6,812 nucleotides of DNA from Pyrinomonadaceae bacterium. Its GTDB lineage: Bacteria; Acidobacteriota; Blastocatellia; Pyrinomonadales; Pyrinomonadaceae. The position numbers were made by a program, and so were the translations under genes. Of the stretch, positions 1 through 4,614 are shown in pieces (positions within the stretch are counted from its first letter, which is position 1; every line of letters starts with the position of its first letter). The notes below the pieces were generated by a model. That model searched no databases, was not told where the DNA came from, and worked only from the letters and a program-made list of their open reading frames with translations. The stretch is taken from assembly GCA_013813825.1 (NCBI GenBank), contig JACCRA010000515.1, positions 1-6,812 of the forward strand. The letters are read 5' to 3'.

Positions 1-272
1 TCTTCGATAACTTTCAAGGCGGGATCGTCCGGGCTATCAACCACAAAAATGATCTCAAAGGCCGGATAGCTCTGGCCGCAGAGGGCGTTGAGATTTTCCT
101 GTAAATTTTGCTCAAGGCCGCGACAGGGAACGAGCACTGTGGCGAAGGGCGCGAAGTCGAATGCGGGCGCGGATAGTTGACGCCGGAAGTAGTGCAGATA
201 GCGCACGCCGCCGCGAAGCGAGATGAGGGCTTGCAGGATCAGGAGCGCCGCGAAGAAATAGTAGAAGCCCAT
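1..272 (-). CDS. Family 2 glycosyltransferase, N-terminal part (runs off the left edge)
   Basis: The minus strand reads open from an ATG at 272-270 to the window edge, giving 90 codons plus two bases. Residues about 3-20 (MGFYYFFAALLILQALISLR) form one hydrophobic helix with a basic flank, a likely membrane anchor. From about residue 43 the start of a GT-A fold follows: a beta strand ATVLVPCRG, then a helix with the pattern LEQNLQENLNAL, then QSYPAFEIIFVVDSPDDPA. The 'V-P-x-R-G...NL...Q-Y-P-x-F-E-I-x-x-V-x-D-x-x-D-P' pattern is typical of GT2 enzymes of the ceramide glucosyltransferase/HpnI-like branch. These move a sugar from a nucleotide-sugar to a lipid or polymer acceptor at the membrane. 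The catalytic DxD and QxxRW regions lie outside the window, so substrate cannot be judged. The only in-frame start after an upstream TAA is this ATG; no Shine-Dalgarno is visible. It lies 204 bp after nuoN on the same strand and is probably a separate transcription unit. Confidence 0.75.
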   Translation of the reverse strand, partial: MGFYYFFAALLILQALISLRGGVRYLHYFRRQLSAPAFDFAPFATVLVPCRGLEQNLQENLNALCGQSYPAFEIIFVVDSPDDPALKVIE

Positions 273-282
273 AAAAGCGAGG

Positions 283-308
283 GGACATGTTCTTGTGAGA
301 ACATGTCC
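283..308. repeat. Perfect 11-bp inverted repeat just upstream of the glycosyltransferase start
   Basis: Arms GGACATGTTCT (283-293) and AGAACATGTCC (298-308) are exact reverse complements around a 4-nt TGTG loop, with two further possible G-U pairs outside (281-282 with 309-310). Each arm contains the palindrome ACATGT. On the minus strand the hairpin ends about 10 nt before the ATG of the glycosyltransferase, so it lies in its 5' leader. It could be a protein-binding operator, an mRNA hairpin over the ribosome-binding region, or a dispersed repeat; the sequence alone does not decide. Confidence 0.7.
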
Positions 309-317
309 TTACACAAA

Positions 318-343
318 CAGCCTTCTGAGTACAAAAGAAGCTG
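318..343. other. Weak bulged stem-loop in the nuoN-glycosyltransferase spacer
   Basis: CAGCcTTCT (318-326) can pair with AGAAGCTG (336-343) with one bulged base and a 9-nt loop. It abuts a 10-bp palindrome TGGCATGCCA (342-351). Both are short and may be chance; they are recorded because this 200-bp spacer is otherwise gene-free. Confidence 0.25.
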
Positions 344-358
344 GCATGCCAAAAACAG

Positions 359-436
359 TAACCACGAAAACACACGAAACATCACGAATTAGTTCGTCTC
401 TCTTAATTCGTGATGTTTCGTGTGTTTTCGTGGTTA
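359..436. repeat. Perfect 33-bp inverted repeat with 12-nt loop; possible terminator of the nuo operon
   Basis: The arms 359-391 and 404-436 are exact reverse complements, with loop 392-403. Within the left arm the hexamer CACGAA starts at 363, 373 and 383, a strict 10-bp period, and the right arm carries the mirror copies. The repeat begins 41 bp past the nuoN stop. On the minus strand it is followed, after about four bases, by a TGTTTTTGG run (complement of 347-356), so it could end transcription of nuoN before the glycosyltransferase. CACGAA-rich inverted repeats of this kind are common between genes in several bacterial phyla, so it may instead be a dispersed intergenic repeat used as a terminator. 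The arms are seen directly; the terminator role is inferred. Confidence 0.85.
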
Positions 437-476
437 AGTTCTTGTCTTTCGTTAGCTGCTTTAAGTCTTCGCTGAT

Positions 477-2051
477 CTATCTCAACGCAAACGTGCCAGC
501 GGCGGCTTTGGTCAACGAAGAGACGAGCGTCTGCGCCATGTTGATGAACGGCTGCGGGTAGATGCCGATCACGATCACGCCGATGACGGAGACGACGAGC
601 GCGGCACGCAGCGCGGGCGACAGCGAGAGCGGGCGCGCGTCGGCCATCTCGTCGCCGAGATACATCACGCGGATGAAGCGGACGTAGTAGAAGAAGGAGA
701 CGACCGTGTTGAGAATCGCCCAGACGGCGAGCCAGAGATACCAGTTTTTACCGTCTGCGTCGGCACGTTGGACGAGGCCGCCGAAGAGAAACCACTTGCC
801 GATAAAGCCGCCCGTCAAAGGCAAGCCGCCCAGGCTGAGCATGAAAATCGTCATCATCAACGCCATGCCCGGCGCTTTCTGCGCGAGTCCCGTAAAATCA
901 TCCACGTTGTCGCCGACGAGGCCGCGACGGCGCAATGAGATGATCACTCCGAACGCGCCGATGTTCATCAAAGTATAGACGAGCAAATAGACGACGAGGC
1001 CGACGTAGCCATACTCGTTGGCGGCAACCACGCCGAGCAACAGGTAGCCCGCGTTGGAGATTGACGAATAGGCGAGCAGACGCTTCGCGTTCGTCTGCGT
1101 AATCGCCGCCCAGTTGCCGACCATGATCGTGATGGCGGCGACGAGGCCGACGAGTGGCGCCCAATCGGCGCGCATCCCGCCGAGAGCTTCCAGAAAGATG
1201 CGCGCGAAGAGGGCGAAACTCGCGGCCTTCGAGCCAGTCGAGAGAAAAGCCGTGACGGAAGTGGGCGCGCCCTCGTAAGCGTCCGGCGCCCACATGTGAA
1301 ACGGCACGGCGGCGATCTTGAAGAACAGTCCGGCGGCGAGAGCGATCATGCCCAGCAGCAAGAGAGGCCGAAGCGGCAACCCGCCCGCGATTGCGCCTTC
1401 GACGGGCGCAGCGTTCATGATCGCGCTGACGCTCCGCGAGATGTCGCCGAGGTTGGTCGAACCGGCGATGCCGTAGAGCATCGACATGCCGTAGAGCAGC
1501 ACGCCCGACGAGAACGCGCCGAGCAAAAAGTATTTCATCCCCGCTTCGTTCGTCCGCCGCTCACGCTTGGTGTAGGAAACCAGCACGTAAAACGTCAGCG
1601 CCATCAATTCCAGACTGACATAGAGCACGATCAGATCGTAGCCGCAGGCGAGGAACATCATCCCGACAGTGGCGAACAGGACGAGCGCGTAATACTCGCC
1701 GCGCTGCTCCCGCTCCACGTCCAAATAGCGCATCGAGATCGCGACGGTCAGCGCCGCCGCCAGCAAAAAGATCACCTTGAAGACGACCGCGAAGCCGTCA
1801 ATTCTGACCGTGCCGTAAAACCCCGTGAGCGGGAAGCGTTGGCCGTTGACCTGCCACAGCGCGAACAGAGACACCGAGGCCAGCGCCAAGCCGATTAGCG
1901 CGAAGTAGCCAGTCAGCTTGCTCTTCTGGTATGGCAGCACGACCTCAATCACCAGCGCCACGCACGCGCACAGTGTCAGGATCAACTCCGGCGCAATCAA
2001 CAGCAGATCGCGCGCGTTAAAAAGTTCGAGAGTGTTGGCTTGCAATAGCAT
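477..2051 (-). CDS. nuoN: NADH-quinone oxidoreductase subunit N (complex I antiporter-like subunit)
   Basis: Encodes 524 residues, slightly longer than the roughly 480-500 usual for NuoN, and looks complete. NuoN is the innermost of the three antiporter-like subunits of the complex I membrane arm and moves protons across the cytoplasmic membrane as quinone is reduced. It is almost wholly hydrophobic, with about 14 membrane helices. Family landmarks are present: the helix-5 glutamate in SLELMALTFYVL (E148), the broken-helix lysine in FFKIAAVPFHMWAPDAYEGAP (K245), the next lysine in LSTGSKAASF (K275), the NAKRLLAYSSISNAGY block (about 321-336) and the late lysine in GGFIGKWFLFGG (K419). These match the charged residues known to form the proton path. 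The ATG at 2051 puts the first helix (DLLLIAPELILTLCACVALVIE) at the usual place; no Shine-Dalgarno precedes it. The gene would normally follow nuoM directly but is separated from it by a toxin-antitoxin cassette. Part of the first-helix coding sequence (1948-1978) is duplicated at the nuoM 3' end. Confidence 0.97.
   Translation of the reverse strand: MLLQANTLELFNARDLLLIAPELILTLCACVALVIEVVLPYQKSKLTGYFALIGLALASVSLFALWQVNGQRFPLTGFYGTVRIDGFAVVFKVIFLLAAALTVAISMRYLDVEREQRGEYYALVLFATVGMMFLACGYDLIVLYVSLELMALTFYVLVSYTKRERRTNEAGMKYFLLGAFSSGVLLYGMSMLYGIAGSTNLGDISRSVSAIMNAAPVEGAIAGGLPLRPLLLLGMIALAAGLFFKIAAVPFHMWAPDAYEGAPTSVTAFLSTGSKAASFALFARIFLEALGGMRADWAPLVGLVAAITIMVGNWAAITQTNAKRLLAYSSISNAGYLLLGVVAANEYGYVGLVVYLLVYTLMNIGAFGVIISLRRRGLVGDNVDDFTGLAQKAPGMALMMTIFMLSLGGLPLTGGFIGKWFLFGGLVQRADADGKNWYLWLAVWAILNTVVSFFYYVRFIRVMYLGDEMADARPLSLSPALRAALVVSVIGVIVIGIYPQPFINMAQTLVSSLTKAAAGTFALR
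1948..1978. repeat. 31-nt direct repeat, copy A (inside nuoN 5' coding region)
   Basis: This segment encodes NuoN residues around 25-35 (TLCACVALVI). It matches 2805-2835 at 29 of 31 positions, including an unbroken 19-nt core GCGCCACGCACGCGCACAG (1955-1973). Beyond it a further 7-mer TCAACTC (1982-1988) also matches copy B after a one-base offset. Because it is ordinary conserved coding sequence here, copy A is likely the source. Confidence 0.85.
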
Positions 2052-2055
2052 GAGC

Positions 2056-2073
2056 TTACGAATCGTAAATCGT
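2056..2073 (-). repeat. Heptamer pair and palindrome immediately before the nuoN start
   Basis: On the minus strand this reads ACGATTT-ACGATTC-GTAA, a 7-nt unit repeated about 2.5 times, ending four bases before the nuoN ATG. TTACGA-A-TCGTAA (2056-2068) is also a 6-bp-arm palindrome. It occupies the place where a Shine-Dalgarno sequence would be expected and none is seen. It resembles in period and position the tract before nuoM. Confidence 0.5.
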
Positions 2074-2124
2074 GACCATGAAAGCCCGCGTTGGAAGGGC
2101 AGCGTAGCACGAACATTTTGACAA

Positions 2125-2511
2125 TCAATTCAGCAGCGTCACCGGGTAAGCGGAAAGCTGTGAATCGGTGCTTACCAGCGTTGTCCCTTCGGCAATGCTC
2201 TGGGCAATCAATAAGCGGTCGAAGGGGTCTTTGTGATGCAACGGCAGCGCGTCCAATGCCAAGACGTGGGCTAACTCGACGGGCAAGAGTTGGACACCGT
2301 TCGTGGCTTGCTGGCTTTCAACCAAATCTTTCAATGACACGTTTAATTTCAATTTGCCCAACTGAATTTTGATTTGCAGTTCCCATACGCTGGCGACGCT
2401 CAAAATCAGTTCGTTAGACCCATCCTCCAGCGCAGCCAGCGCGGCGGCGGAAAGATGCTCCGGCGCGTCCGCCCACCAGATGAAAACATGCGTATCCAGC
2501 AGTAGCTTCAT
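2125..2511 (-). CDS. VapC-like PIN-domain toxin (type II toxin-antitoxin ribonuclease)
   Basis: With the ATG at 2511-2509 the protein has 128 residues, typical for this family. PIN-domain toxins of the COG3744 type are Mg2+-dependent ribonucleases that cut RNA and stop growth unless bound by the antitoxin. The acidic active-site set is visible: D6 in MKLLLDTHVFIWW, E44 in SVWELQIKIQLGKL, D95/D98 in LHHKDPFDRLLIAQ and D116 in STDSQL. The 'LPLHHKDPFDRLLIAQ' block is highly characteristic. An ATG 15 bp upstream (2526) is possible, but the 2511 start gives the family's usual N-terminus and overlaps the antitoxin stop as ATGA, the classic translational coupling of such pairs. No residue is missing, so the toxin looks active. 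The pair lies in the nuoM-nuoN gap, in the operon's direction. The exact target RNA cannot be inferred. Confidence 0.93.
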   Translation of the reverse strand: MKLLLDTHVFIWWADAPEHLSAAALAALEDGSNELILSVASVWELQIKIQLGKLKLNVSLKDLVESQQATNGVQLLPVELAHVLALDALPLHHKDPFDRLLIAQSIAEGTTLVSTDSQLSAYPVTLLN

Positions 2512-2744
2512 TCCCGGCCCAACCAAAAATCGTCGGGCAACGGCGCGTCGAAATCTTCACTCGTCCAAATCATGCCGCGATTCAAGCCGGCAATTCGTTT
2601 CTTTGTCAGTCCCGCAATCGGAACTAAGCGGGCAATTGGCTTGTCGCCTTCCGCAATCACGATCTCATTACCCGCTCTCGCCAGTTCGAGCAGAGCCGGC
2701 AATTGATTTTGCGCTTCCGCTACATTGACAGTTCGCGTCATCAT
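2508..2744 (-). CDS. Phd/YefM-family antitoxin
   Basis: From the ATG at 2744 the protein has 78 residues. Residues 5-45 (TVNVAEAQNQLPALLELARAGNEIVIAEGDKPIARLVPI) are the Phd/YefM DNA-binding fold: strand, helix 'EAQNQLPALLE', a turn at 'AGNEI', then strands with 'GDKPIARLVP'. The C-terminal tail, with MIWTSEDFDAPLPDDF, is the usual toxin-binding segment seen in partners of COG3744 PIN toxins. Such antitoxins bind and inhibit the toxin and repress their own promoter as a complex. An in-frame ATG at 2756 would add four residues (MEKL), but GGAG (complement of 2751-2754) sits six bases before the 2744 ATG, so I prefer that start. The stop overlaps the toxin start by four bases. Confidence 0.9.
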   Translation of the reverse strand: MMTRTVNVAEAQNQLPALLELARAGNEIVIAEGDKPIARLVPIAGLTKKRIAGLNRGMIWTSEDFDAPLPDDFWLGRE

Positions 2745-2750
2745 CAACTT

Positions 2751-2754
2751 CTCC
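2751..2754 (-). promoter_or_regulatory. Shine-Dalgarno sequence deciding the antitoxin start
   Basis: GGAG on the minus strand lies six bases before the ATG at 2744-2742 and inside the codons that follow the alternative upstream ATG (2756). It is the only clear ribosome-binding site before any gene start in this window. Confidence 0.6.
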
Positions 2755-2765
2755 ATGACAGCCCA

Positions 2766-2795
2766 ACTATAGCACTCGGAGAGGCACGGCTTGAA
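2766..2795 (-). promoter_or_regulatory. Candidate promoter of the toxin-antitoxin pair
   Basis: On the minus strand TGCTATAGT (2774-2766) matches an extended -10 (TGnTATAAT) at all but one base. A weak -35-like TTCAAG (2795-2790) lies 18 bp upstream. Transcription would begin a few bases before the antitoxin start, giving a short leader. Autorepression by the antitoxin complex at or near this site is expected from the family, but no clear operator palindrome is seen. Confidence 0.4.
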
Positions 2796-2804
2796 TTATC
2801 ACCC

Positions 2805-2835
2805 ATCACCTGCGCCACGCACGCGCACAGCGTCA
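2805..2835. repeat. 31-nt direct repeat, copy B (across the nuoM stop codon)
   Basis: Matches the nuoN coding segment 1948-1978 at 29 of 31 positions, in the same orientation; mismatches are at 2811 and 2831. The nuoM stop codon (2833-2835) lies inside it, and TCAACTC (2840-2846) extends the similarity into the last nuoM codons. The copies are 857 bp apart and bracket the toxin-antitoxin pair together with the first 24 or so codons of nuoN. It appears to be a displaced fragment of nuoN. Confidence 0.8.
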
Positions 2836-4521
2836 CCTCTCAACTCTTTCCGCCACCTGCGGCGTGACGGGCGCTCCTGGAATCGGGTAGGTCGGGCGGA
2901 CTTGCCGGACGACGGTGTTGACCGGACGTTGGACATAGTCGAGGAACGGTTTCGGGTATGCGCCGATCCAGAGCGAAAGAATGACGAGCGGCAGCATGTA
3001 CGCCCACTCGCGGCCCGACATGTCGGAGAGGCTCTGGTTCTTCGGATTCTCGACGTTGCCGAAGAACATTCGTTGATAAAGCCAGAGCATGTAGCCGGCG
3101 TTTAAGATGATGCCGAGCGCGGCCCATGCCGCCCACCACGGGTTGGCCTCGAACGCGCCGCGCATCGCCAAAAATTCCGAGATGAAAACGCACAACAGCG
3201 GCAGGCCAATGGCCGTCATCGTCATCACGAGAAAGACGGTGGCATAGCCGGGCATGACGTGCGAGAGGCCGCCGAACTCGGAGACGATGCGCGTGTGCCG
3301 TCGTTCGTAGATGATGCCGACGAGCAGGAACAGCGCCGCCGAGTAGATGCCGTGATTGATCATGTGCAGCACCGCGCCGTTGACGCCGTTCGGGTTCAGC
3401 GAGAACAGACCGAGGATCACGATGCCCATTGACGAGACGGACGAGTAAGCGACGAGCTTTTTCACGTCGCCGTTCTCCTTGACGACGAAATACATCGCGG
3501 CCAGCGCGCCGTAAATAATGCCGATGATCGCCAGCGTGATCATGATGTGGCGCACGCCGAACCGGCCGCCGAAGTAGGAGAGATCGAGCGACGCTTTCGG
3601 GAACATCGGCAAATTGAAGCGGAAGAAGCCGTAAGTGCCGAGCTTCAGCAAAATGCCCGCGAGGATGACGGAGCCGGCCGTCGGCGCTTCGACGTGCGCG
3701 TCCGGCAGCCACGTATGAAACGGCCACATCGGGACTTTGATCGCGAAGCCGATGGCGAACGCGAAGAACAACAAGACCTGCATCGTCCCCATCGGCATCA
3801 CCGAGCCGACTGCGTGCAGGTACATGATATTGAAAGTGCCGCCCGCTCCGGCGGCGGTAGCCGCTTGATCGAGGAGCGCACGCCCCGCTGTCCCGCCCGC
3901 CGCGATGTTGTCGAGCGTCGCGGCGGTAATCTGCGAAGTCAGAGCCATGTCCTGCGTCAGGAAGTATATCTTCAGCACGCCGAGCAGCATCACGACCGAG
4001 CCGACCAGCGTGTACAGGAAAAACTTGATCGCCGCGTACAGACGCCGCTCGCCGCCCCAGATACCGATCAGGAAATACATCGGGACCAGCGAGACCTCAA
4101 AGAAGAGATAAAACAGAAACAAATCCATTGCCCCGAAGACGCCGACCACCGCCGCCTGCAACAGCAACAGCAGGACGTAGTATTCCTTCTCCCGCTTCGC
4201 GATGTACTCCCATGAAGAGAGCGACGCGATCACGCCGAGCAACGTCGTCAGCACAATCAGCAGCACCGCCACGCCGTCCGCGCCCATCTGGTAACGCGCG
4301 CCGATGATCGGTATCCACTGAAAATCTTCGATAAACTGCATCCCGCCCGCCGCGCGGTCATAGCCCAACAGCGCCAACGAGACGACGAACACCAGCCCGA
4401 ACCATCCGGTCGCGAACTTCTTAATCGCGTTCGCCTGATCGTTCTTGAAGACGGCCAGAATCAGACCAGCGCCGATAACCGGCAACCATGTGACGAGAGA
4501 GAGGAGATAAGGGATTTTCAT
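2833..4521 (-). CDS. nuoM: NADH-quinone oxidoreductase subunit M (complex I antiporter-like subunit)
   Basis: Encodes 562 residues and appears complete; E. coli NuoM is about 510, and the extra length is partly an Ala/Gly/Thr-rich loop at about 191-230. NuoM is the middle proton-pumping subunit of the membrane arm. Landmarks: helix-5 glutamate in FFEVSLVPMYFLIGIWGG (E142), the broken-helix lysine in FAIKVPMWPFHTWLPDAHVEAP (K262), K293 in GILLKLGTYGFFRF, the VKKLVAYSSVSSMG block (353-365), HMINHGIYSAALFLLVG (386-402) and the late glutamate in FISEFLAMRGAF (E449). All residues known to be needed for proton transfer are there. The polar C-terminal tail after about residue 530 (QRPVNTVVRQVRPTYP...) is unremarkable, except that its last codons overlap a repeat of nuoN sequence. 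The start at 4521 gives the standard N-terminus (MKIPYLLSLVTWLPVIGA) but has no Shine-Dalgarno; heptamer repeats occupy that position. Confidence 0.97.
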   Translation of the reverse strand: MKIPYLLSLVTWLPVIGAGLILAVFKNDQANAIKKFATGWFGLVFVVSLALLGYDRAAGGMQFIEDFQWIPIIGARYQMGADGVAVLLIVLTTLLGVIASLSSWEYIAKREKEYYVLLLLLQAAVVGVFGAMDLFLFYLFFEVSLVPMYFLIGIWGGERRLYAAIKFFLYTLVGSVVMLLGVLKIYFLTQDMALTSQITAATLDNIAAGGTAGRALLDQAATAAGAGGTFNIMYLHAVGSVMPMGTMQVLLFFAFAIGFAIKVPMWPFHTWLPDAHVEAPTAGSVILAGILLKLGTYGFFRFNLPMFPKASLDLSYFGGRFGVRHIMITLAIIGIIYGALAAMYFVVKENGDVKKLVAYSSVSSMGIVILGLFSLNPNGVNGAVLHMINHGIYSAALFLLVGIIYERRHTRIVSEFGGLSHVMPGYATVFLVMTMTAIGLPLLCVFISEFLAMRGAFEANPWWAAWAALGIILNAGYMLWLYQRMFFGNVENPKNQSLSDMSGREWAYMLPLVILSLWIGAYPKPFLDYVQRPVNTVVRQVRPTYPIPGAPVTPQVAERVER

Positions 4522-4524
4522 ATA

Positions 4525-4614
4525 CAGTAATCAGTAATCAGCCATGAGCAGTAGGTCGTCAGTTTTCAGGTAATCAGCAATCAGGTTCTGTCTGACTACT
4601 GATTACTGACTACT
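4525..4614. repeat. Heptamer tandem repeats with fold-back arms between nuoL and nuoM
   Basis: Three tracts of 7-nt units fill the 88-bp spacer. CAGTAAT-CAGTAAT-CAG is at 4525-4541, GTAATCA-GCAATCA at 4570-4583, and TGACTAC-TGATTAC-TGACTAC at 4593-4613. The last is in inverted orientation to the first, so 4526-4541 can pair with 4599-4614 at 15 of 16 positions. The right tract contains the nuoL stop codon (4610-4612), and the left tract ends three bases before the nuoM ATG. The pattern resembles the short tandemly repeated heptamers known from cyanobacterial intergenic regions. Any role in nuoM translation or transcript processing is inference. Confidence 0.75.

Noticed and set aside
283..308. 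The GAACATGT palindrome as a LexA (SOS) box
   Set aside because: The half-sites resemble part of a Gram-positive LexA box, but the spacing and full consensus do not fit and the downstream gene is not an SOS function.
359..436. The 33-bp inverted repeat as a CRISPR repeat or insertion-sequence end
   Set aside because: There is one hairpin only, no spacer array, no transposase and no visible target duplication.
177..561. Small plus- and minus-strand open frames around the palindromes at 280-440
   Set aside because: They read through inverted repeats and the ends of neighbouring genes, lack ribosome-binding sites and resemble no protein.
1296..1898. Long plus-strand open frame opposite nuoN
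   Set aside because: Its translation is Arg/Gln/His/Asp-rich with no recognisable fold, as expected from the antisense of a G+C-rich membrane-protein gene; nuoN on the other strand has all family motifs.
1948..2835. The 31-nt repeats as a simple target-site duplication of an insertion
   Set aside because: A target duplication would leave the nuoN start on the nuoM side of copy B; instead the intact nuoN start lies on the cassette side of copy A. No transposase or terminal inverted repeats are present.
3547..4215. Plus-strand open frame of about 220 codons opposite nuoM
   Set aside because: Low-complexity charged composition, no motifs, and wholly inside intact nuoM; an antisense shadow.
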